From the NCBI GenBank assembly GCA_004321925.1, contig SCQH01000042.1, positions 1-64,000 of the forward strand: DNA of 64,000 nucleotides, written 5' to 3'. Below are positions 25,141 to 34,500 of the stretch, in pieces (within the stretch, counting starts at the first letter, position 1; every line of letters begins with the position of its first letter). Under the pieces are notes generated by a model, which saw only the letters and a program-made list of their open reading frames with translations, was not told the origin of the DNA and did not search any database. This stretch comes from Nitrospirota bacterium (GTDB lineage Bacteria > Nitrospirota > Thermodesulfovibrionia > Thermodesulfovibrionales > UBA6898). Made by a program: the position numbers and the translations under genes.

Positions 25141-25863
25141 ATGAAATGGAAAGACAACATATCCTTCATACTCGTCGATACCCTGGAGACCGGGAATATC
25201 GGCGCCTCGGCTCGGGCGATGAAGAACTGCGGTTTTTCGAAGCTCGAACTCGTCCGCCCGAGGAACTTCCCTTCTGAGGAGGCCGGCTGGTTTGCCCACG
25301 GTGCCGAGGATATCCTCTCCACGGTCAGGGTCCATCCTGATCTGACAGCGGCAATGAAGGAGAAGTCCCTGATAGTCGGTACGACGAGACGGGACGGGAA
25401 AAAGCGCGGCCTTACCTTTCCGGTAAGAGAGGCGGTCGAAAAGATCAGGCAGTCTGCACGGAACAACCGGGTGGCGCTGCTTTTCGGGAGGGAGGACCGG
25501 GGCCTGAAGAATGCGGAGACAGCCGAATGCTCGTTCATGATCAGGATCCCGGCCTCGGACGAACACCCTTCCTTCAACCTTGCCCAGGCAGTCCTGATCA
25601 TCGCCTATGAGCTCTCGCTCACCTCATACCCGGTCAAGCCTCCGCCGGCTGCCATCAGCAGCGCCGAATTCCTGGCCCTGTTTGAGAGGCTCCGCACCAT
25701 CATGAAAATGGCGGGCTATGCCCCGAAAGGGATCAGGGACAAGGAGGTCCTGATCATGGCAGACCTGAAGCGGCTCATCTCGCGGACGGCCATCACCCCG
25801 CGGGAGGCCCGGATGCTCCACGGCATCATATCTCAGATTGAAGATAGCCTCGGAAAGAGATAA
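25141..25863 (+). CDS. SPOUT RNA 2'-O-methyltransferase, TrmJ-like
   Basis: This 240-aa enzyme of the SpoU/TrmH family probably methylates ribose at tRNA position 32. The SPOUT motifs are TGNIGASARAMKNCGF, LLFGREDRGL and SFNLAQAVLIIAYEL, which form the SAM-binding trefoil knot. The C-terminal 75 residues (FERLRTIMKMAGYAP) match the dimerising tail of TrmJ. The start is taken at ATG 25141 because GTG 25138 gains nothing and no proper ribosome site exists, which fits a leaderless message. The 97-bp repeat array is immediately upstream and the GGDEF gene 15 bases downstream. Confidence 0.88.
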   Translation: MKWKDNISFILVDTLETGNIGASARAMKNCGFSKLELVRPRNFPSEEAGWFAHGAEDILSTVRVHPDLTAAMKEKSLIVGTTRRDGKKRGLTFPVREAVEKIRQSARNNRVALLFGREDRGLKNAETAECSFMIRIPASDEHPSFNLAQAVLIIAYELSLTSYPVKPPPAAISSAEFLALFERLRTIMKMAGYAPKGIRDKEVLIMADLKRLISRTAITPREARMLHGIISQIEDSLGKR

Positions 25864-25878
25864 GATTGAATAAAGGCT

Positions 25879-26646
25879 ATGAAGAGAATAAAGAATATAT
25901 CAAGTCTGGCGCTGGCTGTTGGTACGTGGGGATGGCTTCTTTTTGTCGCCTGGCTCTCCTATGATTATACGATATACGGGAAGGATTGGATCGTTCATAT
26001 CCTGCAGTTTGCCCGTTTTCGCGAGATCAATGCCTTTTATGTGCTCATTTTCGTTGTGCCGTTCATCTATACCTTATTGGGTTATCTCATTAACGAACGG
26101 GAGATCCTCCTCAAAAAGCTGAAGGAATCCGAAGAGAGATTCCGGCAGTTGTCGTTAATGGATGACCTTACCAGCCTGCAAAATCGCCGGGGCTTTATGT
26201 TGCTGGCGGAACAGCAGCTTAAGGTGGCTAAACGGACAAAAAAAAGAATGCTGCTGTTGTTTGCAGATCTGGACCGCATGAAATGGATCAATGACAATTT
26301 CGGCCATCACTCAGGGGACAAAGCCCTGATCGAGACGGCACGGATACTCAACAGGATCATTCGGGAAGCGGACATACTTGCCCGTTTTGGAGGAGACGAG
26401 TTTGCCGCTTTTATTTATAATTCTTCCGAGGTCACCCCTGAGATACTCACCCGGCGGATAGAGGAGTCTCTGGATGATTATAACCGGGAGAAGGCCCGGG
26501 ATTTTAGACTATCTCTGAGTATCGGCTTTGCACGCTTTGACCCGGAGTCACCCTGCTCCCTTGACGAACTGCTTATTCAGGCAGACAAGAACATGTACAC
26601 GAACAAAGAAGAGAAGGGTCTCAAACGCGGGGATACGACCGCATAG
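25879..26646 (+). CDS. Membrane-anchored diguanylate cyclase (GGDEF)
   Basis: This 255-aa protein has two membrane helices (about 8-30 and 52-72), a short coiled coil and a GGDEF domain at 90-250. The catalytic loop is ARFGGDEF, with READ, an intact RxxD inhibitory site, five residues upstream. MDDLTSLQNRRGF and FGHHSGDKAL are the usual nucleotide-binding motifs. The protein should make c-di-GMP at the inner membrane with product inhibition. The small periplasmic loop between the helices may be the sensor. It follows the methyltransferase by 15 bases but is functionally unrelated. Confidence 0.92.
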   Translation: MKRIKNISSLALAVGTWGWLLFVAWLSYDYTIYGKDWIVHILQFARFREINAFYVLIFVVPFIYTLLGYLINEREILLKKLKESEERFRQLSLMDDLTSLQNRRGFMLLAEQQLKVAKRTKKRMLLLFADLDRMKWINDNFGHHSGDKALIETARILNRIIREADILARFGGDEFAAFIYNSSEVTPEILTRRIEESLDDYNREKARDFRLSLSIGFARFDPESPCSLDELLIQADKNMYTNKEEKGLKRGDTTA

Positions 26647-26680
26647 TTCAGGGCCGGTTGTTTCATGAAGGTCTGCCCGC

Positions 26681-27010
26681 TCAGATACGTTCGATCAGGG
26701 CCTTTGACGTCTTTACGAAGCAGACCCCTTCCGGCATTTTGCATCTGCCCGCTTTTTTCTGCCCCTCGGCATTGACCGGGGTCCTGATCCCTGCAAGGCA
26801 GAGCCGGGTCTCATCATGAAGTTCCTTCAGCCCCGGGGAGATCTCCTTCAGCTCTTCGGCAGAGCCGGCCTCAAACCCGGCCAGGCTCTCCCTGATGCTC
26901 CTGACGCTGTTTTCGAAGGCCCTGCAGATCGAACAGAGGGGGTCCTCCGCCTGCTTCGCAAGCACCCCGGCCATGAAATGATAATACCGTATCCTGTTGT
27001 CGGTTCCCAT
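26681..27010 (-). CDS. Uncharacterised 109-aa Cys-containing protein
   Basis: I do not recognise this protein. It begins 12 bases after the cysteine synthase stop on the same strand, so the two probably share a message. It is soluble and helical, with a CSIC pair at residues 26-29, Cys71, and two more in CKMPEGVCF near 90-96. This pattern could bind a metal or form a redox pair. The start at ATG 27010 has only a weak GCAGG upstream. A role linked to sulfur or iron-sulfur metabolism is suggested by the neighbour alone. Confidence 0.7.
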   Translation of the reverse strand: MGTDNRIRYYHFMAGVLAKQAEDPLCSICRAFENSVRSIRESLAGFEAGSAEELKEISPGLKELHDETRLCLAGIRTPVNAEGQKKAGRCKMPEGVCFVKTSKALIERI

Positions 27011-27022
27011 CAGCCTGCACCG

Positions 27023-27931
27023 TTACGGCGGACATTTGGCGCAGACAGAGGTGAACAGGGCAGTGCTGAGATAACGGTCGCCCCTGTCAGGCAGGATAAC
27101 GACGATGGTCCCTTTGCCGAGCTTCTCCGCTGCCTTGAGGGCGCCGGACATCGCCGCCCCGCTGCTCATGCCGACGAAGAGCCCTTCTTTCAGCGCCAGC
27201 GTACGGGTCATGGTAAAGGCATCGTCGTCATTGACATTGATCTTCTCGTCAAGAGCGGACGGCTGGTAGATCTTCGGCACGATCGATTCTGACATGTTCT
27301 TGAGCCCCTGGACCTTATGCCCGAGCAGCGGCTCGACCCCGACGACCCTGATACGGGGGTTGAATTCCTTCAGCCTCCTGCCGGCGCCCATAATGGTCCC
27401 CGTTGTACCCATGCCTGCCACAAAGCAGTCTATCTGTCCCTTCGTCTGCTCGATGATCTCTTTGCCGGTCGTCTCGTAATGCGCCTTTATGTTCGAGGGA
27501 TTATCGAACTGGTTGGGCATGTAATATTTCTCGGAGGATTCGTTCAGGATCTTGTGCGCGAGCTTTATGGCGCCGTCCGTACCCTGCTCTCCGGGACTGA
27601 GTATGAGCTCTGCCCCGAACGCCTCCAGCACCTTTCTGCGTTCCATGCTGACGCACTCCGGCATCACCAGTTTCACCCGGTAGCCCTTTGCCGCCCCGAC
27701 CATGGCAAGGCCTATCCCGGTATTGCCGGAGGTCGCCTCCAGGATCGTGTCTCCGGGCCTGATCCTGCCGGCCTCCTCGGCATCCTTGACCATATACCAG
27801 GCTATGCGGTCCTTGACCGAACCCCCGGGGTTATGCCCCTCGAGCTTCGCAAAGATGCTGACCTCCCGGTGGGGATTGACGGCGTCAAGCCTGACCAGCG
27901 GTGTATTCCCTATGCAATCGAGTATTCCCAT
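27023..27931 (-). CDS. Cysteine synthase (CysK/CysM family)
   Basis: This PLP enzyme makes cysteine from O-acetylserine (or a related activated serine) and sulfide or thiosulfate. The 302-aa protein has IGNTPLVRL at the N-terminus, the PLP-binding Lys in [11 protein letters not shown], the substrate loop [13 protein letters not shown], and a glycine-rich phosphate cup [13 protein letters not shown]. The ATG at 27931 follows CAGGAACAG; in-frame codons further upstream do not resemble the family. The C-terminus CAKCPP adds a Cys pair that is not part of the catalytic fold. CysK and CysM cannot be separated from motifs alone. Confidence 0.92.
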   Translation of the reverse strand: MGILDCIGNTPLVRLDAVNPHREVSIFAKLEGHNPGGSVKDRIAWYMVKDAEEAGRIRPGDTILEATSGNTGIGLAMVGAAKGYRVKLVMPECVSMERRKVLEAFGAELILSPGEQGTDGAIKLAHKILNESSEKYYMPNQFDNPSNIKAHYETTGKEIIEQTKGQIDCFVAGMGTTGTIMGAGRRLKEFNPRIRVVGVEPLLGHKVQGLKNMSESIVPKIYQPSALDEKINVNDDDAFTMTRTLALKEGLFVGMSSGAAMSGALKAAEKLGKGTIVVILPDRGDRYLSTALFTSVCAKCPP

Positions 27932-28082
27932 ATCTGTTCCTGGATCCTGCATAAGGATAACAGATTTGCTGCCCCGTTGCCCAGTCCCTGAAGACAAAAA
28001 TATTTCCGGCGCCGGGCTCTTTTTTTTATTGAACTGCAGCAGGGAAGATGCTACCATGGATTAAGAACAAAGGAGGTCTGAC

Positions 28083-28280
28083 ATGCTGAACCATGATGAC
28101 AATAGGGGAGTCGAGCTGCTTGTTTCGTTCATGATCGGAGGGATCGTGGGTGCAGGCCTTGCCCTGCTCTTTGCGCCGCAGTCAGGGAAGAGGACCAGGG
28201 GCCAGATCGTCGATCTCGCTGACGATGCCAGGGACTATGTCGCTGATTATGCAAAACAGCTGAAAAAGAAGGTCGGCTGA
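28083..28280 (+). CDS. YtxH-domain small membrane protein
   Basis: This 65-aa protein has one membrane helix (LVSFMIGGIVGAGLALLFAP) followed by the signature QSGKRTRGQI and a short charged helix, which is the YtxH pattern. AAAGGAGGTCTGAC precedes ATG 28083. The function is unknown; homologues are general-stress or envelope-associated and often pair with DUF948 proteins, one of which lies at the left end of this window. The gene stands alone between two reverse-strand operons, five bases from the facing stop of the SurA-like gene. Confidence 0.9.
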   Translation: MLNHDDNRGVELLVSFMIGGIVGAGLALLFAPQSGKRTRGQIVDLADDARDYVADYAKQLKKKVG

Positions 28281-28285
28281 GCTGA

Positions 28286-28786
28286 TCACTCCTTCAGCTG
28301 TATCTTTATATCTGCATTCTTTCTGAGGTCCCTGAGGGCGTCCTTCAGTTTTGCGTTCAGCGCCTTTTCCGAGAGATAGTTCTCTATCTCTACCCGCACG
28401 TCGTCATACTCACGCCCCTGAAAGCGGCCCATGTTCTCCCGGTAAAAGCCCTCGATCTCCTGATCGCTCACCCTGATGAAGGCCCTGAGCTTCAGGTTGA
28501 TATACTCGCTGATGACCTCGTCCCGTGTCGGGGCCTCTATCCGGTATCTTTTTGCCTCCTTCAGGAGTATGACCCGGTTGATCATCGTATTGAGCACGTC
28601 CTCCCCGGTAACGTCCGGGGTGAGACGCAGTGTCGCAGCATACTGGGCCTTGAACTCGCTCAGGGTTATTGCCTGATTGTCGACATAGGCAACCACCCGG
28701 TCGCTGAAATCAGCGGCAGCCGGGGAGAACGACAGCAGCGGCAAAAGGAGCGCAGAGACCATGATATGCAGGAAGGTCCTCTGCAT
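28286..28786 (-). CDS. SurA-N-like periplasmic chaperone without PPIase domain
   Basis: This 166-aa secreted protein has a signal peptide ending near AAADFS and then a helical region with DRVVAYVDNQAITLSEF, the hallmark of the SurA/PpiD N-terminal chaperone domain. No parvulin domain follows, so it is a short chaperone-only form. Its start overlaps the stop of the Omp85 gene by ATGA, so it is translationally coupled. The context, last in an Omp85-TamB operon, supports a job in delivering outer-membrane proteins. Catalytic isomerase activity is not expected. Confidence 0.82.
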   Translation of the reverse strand: MQRTFLHIMVSALLLPLLSFSPAAADFSDRVVAYVDNQAITLSEFKAQYAATLRLTPDVTGEDVLNTMINRVILLKEAKRYRIEAPTRDEVISEYINLKLRAFIRVSDQEIEGFYRENMGRFQGREYDDVRVEIENYLSEKALNAKLKDALRDLRKNADIKIQLKE

Positions 28787-31500
28787 CAGAACGCATGCCC
28801 CACGCTGAAATGCAGGGCGCCCCTGCTCTCGCCCGGCTCCCGGTTCAGCTTATACCCGTAATCGGCCCTCAGCGGCCCCACCGGCGTATTGTATCTGAGC
28901 CCGAGGCCGGTCGTATACCTCAGGTCCGTCAGGTGCATCTGCTTGGTATTGACCCAGACGTTCCCTATGTCCACGAACGGCACAAGCCCGAAGCCCTTGC
29001 CGATGGCCACTCTGAGCTCGGCATTTCCCATGAGGAAGACATTCCCCCCGGTCGGGTTCCCGTCGGCGCCCTTCGGCCCGAGGGTGTCCTGGTCAAAGCC
29101 CCTGACCGTCGAGCGTCCGCCGAGGAAAAAACGCTCGACAAGAGGCAGTTCCTGGGTATCACCGAAATGATAGGCAACCCCGCCCCTGAGGGAGACCGCA
29201 AGCACCAGGCCCCGGCCGAGTTTCTGGTACCGGCTGGCATAGAGTTCCAGTTTTGCAAAATTCGTCTCGGAGAAGAGAAGGAACGAGGCGAACTTCAGCG
29301 AGGCCCCGGCAAGGACCCCCTTCTCGGGTTCAAAGGGATTGTCCCTGGTGTCGTAGACCAGCGCAGGCTTTATGCTGCTGATGGCAATAGTCCCGGAATC
29401 CTCCTTGGTCAGCACAACGTCCGGCTTCACATCAGCCGTCCTGACCAGGGCAAATTCATAATAGAGCTCGGACTTCATCACGCTGCTTAATTTCTTCTCG
29501 ATCCCGGCGGTCAGGGAATAGCGCGTCAGGCGGTACAATATCTCCTTGGTGGAGGCATTGATCTCCCTTTTCTTGTCATACTGAAAAAAGACCCGCAGCG
29601 GAAAGGTCCGGCCGAGGAACCACGGCTCGTTATATTGCAGCAGATAGCGCTGTTCGAGCGAACTCACCTCTGCCCTCATCAGCCCCTCGCGGTTCATGCC
29701 GCCGAGGTTACGGTAGCTGACCTCGACAAACCCCCTGAGCCGGTCATGCTCGGCATAGCCCGCGCCGAACTCCACGGAACCGGCATTTCCCTCGGTCACC
29801 TTTACCAGGACGCTGCTGCGGTCCCCCTCAACGTCGGCGGTCTCTATCTCCACGTCGGTGAAGAGGCCGAGCTTATAGAGCTTATGCTTTTCCTCGGCAA
29901 AGACCGCGTGATCAAAAGGCTGGCCGTCCTTATGGAGCAGCTCGCGCTGAATGACCTTGTACCGGGTCCGCGTGTTTCCGGTGATGACCGTAGTACCCAG
30001 GTATTTTTTTGCGCCCTCGGTCACCTGAAAGACCACCCGGGCCCTGCGGTCCAGGATCTCCCTCTGCACCGCAACATCAGCGGCCGAATAGCCGGTCCTG
30101 CTGTAATGGTCGAGTATCCTGAAACGGCCGTCCGAGATGTCCACTTCATTGTACGGGTCGCCGGTCTTGAGGCCTGACACCCTGGCCAGCTCCTCAGCGA
30201 CCTCGGGCCGCGACCCGGTTATGGTCACCGACTCAATGGTCGTCCTTTCGCCCTCCTCGATCTGCACGGTAAGCCCGGCAGAGCCTTTGTCCTCTGACAT
30301 GGCCACCTCGATCTTCTTCACCACCGTCTCGAGATAACCGAGCGCGCCATAGAGGTCCCTCACTGACTCCCGGTCCCTCTCGAGGAGATCAGGGTTGTAG
30401 GGCCCGCCCTCGGCCAGCAGCATGACCCCCTTCAGGGTCCCGGCCGGCAGCGTCGCTCCCGAAAAGCCGATCTTGCCGACCCTGACCCGCTGCCCTTCAT
30501 AGACAAAGAATGAAAGTTTCAGTATCTCACCGTCAGCCTTCATGACCGGCGCCACCTGCACAAAGGGGTAGCCTTCAGTATGATAGAGGGCCAACAGCCG
30601 GTCAGCCGCCTCCCCGACCACTTCGTCATTGATGTCCTCCATCTCGGTAAGGGAGATCTCCTTCATCAGCGTCTTTGTGCCGAGGGCCTTGTTCCCTTCT
30701 ATGATGATCTCGAGCCTCCTGCCGGGCTGCACCGGGATCTCAAGAATGCCGTCGCTGAAGCTGTAAGGCCCGACAACCGGCTTGATATGCCCCCGGACCT
30801 TGAGGGAATTCCTGATATGCCTGAGGACCCGGCCGAGCCTTTCATGGTCAAAGACGTCCCCGGGAGAGATCGCCGAGAGCTCATCGAGCAGCCTGCGGCG
30901 CTCCGCAGCAGCTTCCGGGGAGGCCGGGGCCAGATTCAGCGTGATGCCCCTGATCAGAAGGGGCTTGCCGGCCTCGATCCTGAGGTCCAGATCGACCGCA
31001 TACGGCCTGTCTGTCCGCACCACATCGAGTGTGATCTCGGCGGCAGGATACCCTTTTTCCGAGAACCATGCCTTAAGAAGGTCGAGGGACTGCCGGACCT
31101 GATCATATCCCATCAGCTCATCCTCCTTGAAGAGGAACTGACCTCGTATCAGCTTTTCAGGCAGCTGGGCCGCGCCGGTCAGGCGCACCTTCCGAATCCG
31201 GTCCCGCTCCCTGACCTTCACCTCGGCGACAACCTGCTCACCCTCGCGCACCGTGACCGAGATCTCCTCGAAGATGCCTTTGAGAAAGGCGGTCTTGATC
31301 CCTCTTCTGAGCATTTCCTCATCGAGCATGCTGCCGGGGGCTATCCGGAGCATCTCCGCCATCTCCTGCTCCCCGAGCGACGCCAGCCCGGTCATGACGA
31401 CCCGGTCCACCCTGACCGAGGCCGAGGCAACGGTGAGGCTGAGCAGGAGAGGACCCGCAGCCGCCAATACAAGGGCAAACCTCCTCAGCAGCAGTTTCAT
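28786..31500 (-). CDS. Omp85-family outer-membrane assembly protein with seven POTRA repeats
   Basis: This 904-aa protein, from ATG 31500, has a signal peptide (1-29). I count seven POTRA-like units of about 75-80 residues, each closing in a [V/I]xEG-type strand, before a barrel of about 334 residues. The barrel has the Omp85 lid motif STVRGFDQDTLGP, GPLRADYGYKLN, and a C-terminal Phe for insertion. E. coli BamA has five POTRAs and TamA three. The gene starts 13 bases after tamB stops, so a TamA-like role is likely, although it could equally be the cell's BamA. Coupling to the SurA-like gene fits either. Confidence 0.9.
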   Translation of the reverse strand: MKLLLRRFALVLAAAGPLLLSLTVASASVRVDRVVMTGLASLGEQEMAEMLRIAPGSMLDEEMLRRGIKTAFLKGIFEEISVTVREGEQVVAEVKVRERDRIRKVRLTGAAQLPEKLIRGQFLFKEDELMGYDQVRQSLDLLKAWFSEKGYPAAEITLDVVRTDRPYAVDLDLRIEAGKPLLIRGITLNLAPASPEAAAERRRLLDELSAISPGDVFDHERLGRVLRHIRNSLKVRGHIKPVVGPYSFSDGILEIPVQPGRRLEIIIEGNKALGTKTLMKEISLTEMEDINDEVVGEAADRLLALYHTEGYPFVQVAPVMKADGEILKLSFFVYEGQRVRVGKIGFSGATLPAGTLKGVMLLAEGGPYNPDLLERDRESVRDLYGALGYLETVVKKIEVAMSEDKGSAGLTVQIEEGERTTIESVTITGSRPEVAEELARVSGLKTGDPYNEVDISDGRFRILDHYSRTGYSAADVAVQREILDRRARVVFQVTEGAKKYLGTTVITGNTRTRYKVIQRELLHKDGQPFDHAVFAEEKHKLYKLGLFTDVEIETADVEGDRSSVLVKVTEGNAGSVEFGAGYAEHDRLRGFVEVSYRNLGGMNREGLMRAEVSSLEQRYLLQYNEPWFLGRTFPLRVFFQYDKKREINASTKEILYRLTRYSLTAGIEKKLSSVMKSELYYEFALVRTADVKPDVVLTKEDSGTIAISSIKPALVYDTRDNPFEPEKGVLAGASLKFASFLLFSETNFAKLELYASRYQKLGRGLVLAVSLRGGVAYHFGDTQELPLVERFFLGGRSTVRGFDQDTLGPKGADGNPTGGNVFLMGNAELRVAIGKGFGLVPFVDIGNVWVNTKQMHLTDLRYTTGLGLRYNTPVGPLRADYGYKLNREPGESRGALHFSVGHAF

Positions 31501-31513
31501 AGCGGTCTGCCCT

Positions 31514-34500
31514 TCATTTGAACTCGAACCTGAATTTGATGTCCCCGCCGATGATGCCCCGCTCATCCCTGATCCCGATGAGCGAGGTGTTCTTGTTCAG
31601 AAAATACTCAAGCTTGATGATCTGCTCCTCCGCGGAATTGACCGCCGAGGCGAACGTGACGAACATCTTCTCCCCAAGCAGCCTCTTTGAGACCGTCACC
31701 CGCGGTTCGACCGTCCCGGTCGTCCGCGACACGTGAGGATCGACCTGGAACCGGTCGAGGCCGGTGATATACTTCAGCCGTTCCTCGACCACGTCCTGCA
31801 GCTTGCCGGTCACAAAGGAGGTGGCCTCGCCCGCCCCGACGCCGCCTTCGAGGCCTTTGAGCTGCCCCCCGGTCTGGCCGACGGTCAGCAGCGCAAGGAT
31901 GTCCATCTCCTTCAGCACCGGGTCCGAGGAGAGCGACATATTGAACTGGTTGAGCTGCCCCTCAAGGTTCATCTTTATCTTATAGCCCTTCACAATGGTC
32001 TCGGCGGCTATCGCGATAAGCGGGTTTGTCCGGGTCGGGTCGGAAAAATCGGCGCTCGCATGGAGGATCCGAAACTCGTTGTTCCTGAAATAGACCGTGC
32101 CCTCCCGCGATTCGGCCCTGCCGTACAGCACCGGCCGGTTGAAACTGCCCCGCAGGAGCAGGTCCACACTGACGTCCGCCCGCGCAACGTTATTGTCGAT
32201 ATGGATATTGTCCTTTCCGCTGATCCTGACATTGAGGGCCGATTTTTCGAGCCCCGAGATCTCGGTCTTCAACTTCTCCGCCTGCCGGGTCTTCAGCAGC
32301 CAGCTCTTCCACTCGACCCGCTCCCGGTAACGCGCCCGGTTTATCCTGATGTCCCCGGTGACGATCTGGTCGGTCATGCTGCCCTTATACAGGAGGTTCC
32401 CTCCGTAATTAAGACTGAAATCTTTCGAGATGGCCGTGGTTATGTTGCTCATATTGGCCTCAACGTAGAACCGGTTGATCGAGAACTTCTTCAGGTACAG
32501 CACGCCGGAGAGGTCGATATCCCCGCCGCCGAACCTGCCGGTCAGTTTTTCAAGGACCACCCGGTCGTTGTCCATGTAGAGGTATCCGTTGAGGGAGCTC
32601 AGCCGGTGGGCATAGTCCTTGAGGCTGAACGTTCCGTTGGTGACGTTGACGCCTCCGTTTATCATCGGTTTTTCCCAGTCGCCGGTCACATTCAGGACAA
32701 ACTCGGCATCCCCCCGCAGCACTCCGATCTTGTTCGAGAGGCTCTTGAAAGGCATCAGGGATGAATTCCCTTCCAGGACCAGGTCATATTTCTTCCCGAT
32801 CTCCATACTGCCGTCGAGCTTCAGAGAGGCATTCCCGCTGCGCAGGACGATCTTGTCGAAATGGAGCTTCCGGTTGTCGAGTTCCAGCCTGATGTCGCTT
32901 TCGTTCGTGAAGCTGTAATTGTACATAGACAGGTTCAGCTGTTTCACAACGGACGAGGCGCGTATGTTGCTGCGGTCCCCGTGCAGGGATATGGCCCCGG
33001 TGAGGCTGAGGATCAGGTCCTCAGGCACATCCTTCAGAAAGGCGCTGATGAGCGGGTCATATCTCCCGGCCAGGACCTCGACCGTCGCCTCCCAGGGGAT
33101 CTCCTTTTCGAGCCTGCCGCCGGCCAGCACCTTCATCCTGTTGCTGAGCAGGCCGGCCCTGAGCGTGAAGGCCCTGTCTTTGAGCTCGGCGCTGAGCGTG
33201 CCTGGCCCCAGGGGCTTATCCCTGAGCCTGCCTTCTATCATATCGGCCTTTACGGTGACCGTATGCTTCTCCAGACTGCCGCTGCCTGTTGCCGAAGCAC
33301 TGAAGACCGCGTCACCCTTTATCTCCAGGTTGAGCAGGTCGCTCAGATGTACCCGCTCGGAGCCGGCCTCAAAGGAGAAGCGTCCCCCGGCATCGATGGA
33401 ACCGCTGCCCCTGACGAACGACTTTCCCTTTTTCAGCCTGACCGTTGAGAGCATAAGCTTCGTGTCCTTATAGCTCCACCCGAAGACGGCCAGGTCCAGG
33501 GGCAGACCGTAGATCTCTGCATTGTCGATGACCGCCTTGCCGGAAATGTCCGGAGTGGTGCCCCTGCCCCGGATCAGGACCTCTGTCTTGAGCAGCCCGG
33601 TGCCCTTGAAGTCATCATAAAAGAGGCGCGCGAATGCGCCGAGCTCGGCATTCCTGACCTGGGCGGTCAGGTCATATTCCGGGTCGCTCAGGTCAAAGAG
33701 CTCCTCTGCCTTTCTGAAATGGACCGAGCCGCTCATCGAATAGTCATCCCGTCCCCCGGTGACCGACATCTCGCTGACGTTCAGGAGGTTCTTCCGGTAC
33801 CTGATGGCGGCAGACAGGCTCCCTGCCGCATATTCCCGGATCTTCGGATTGCTGATCCTGAGCCTCCCGGTCAGGACAGGATCAAGGAAGGGCCCGGTTA
33901 TGCTCCCGGAGAACTCACCGCTGCCGAGCAGGTCACGGTAATACGGGGAGCTCAGGTCGCGCACGTCCTGCGTCGTAAGCCTCCCCTCAAAATCAAGGGC
34001 CTTGGCCTTCAGGTCGGCGGTCCCGCTCATCGCAACCTCCGAGAGCCCGGTGCTGAGCCTCAGGCCCGGGAGCGTGACCAGGTCACCCTGCATCCGGTAT
34101 TTCCCTGAAATGTCCCTGACCCTTCCGATGACGTTGCTGCCGGGCCTCAGGCTCCTGTATTCGAAGACCCCTTCCGGGTTGAAGTCCGCGCCTGCCTGCA
34201 GAAGGCTGCCTTTGACCTTGCCGGGCTCAATGCCGGGGTCCCATCCGATCAGCTTGAAGAGGGGCTTGCTGTCGACATTCAGGAAATCAACCTTCAGTGT
34301 GTAATAATTCACGACCGGCAGTGCGATAGAGGCGGTGACCGAGGCAGTGCCGTTATAGAACCGGCCGGCGCCATGCAGGAAATGCATCGTTCCTTTGGCA
34401 TAGGACACACCGGCCTTGAGGGAGTCCACCTCCACATCAAAGAGATTGCCCGAACTCAGCTCAAGATCACCCGCGGCAGTGAGATCGTCAAGCGGCCCCT

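Noticed and set aside
24718-25277. Short open frames suggesting a repeat-rich membrane peptide
   Set aside because: The 97-bp period is not a multiple of three, so each frame covers only part of the array, and no ribosome site is present.
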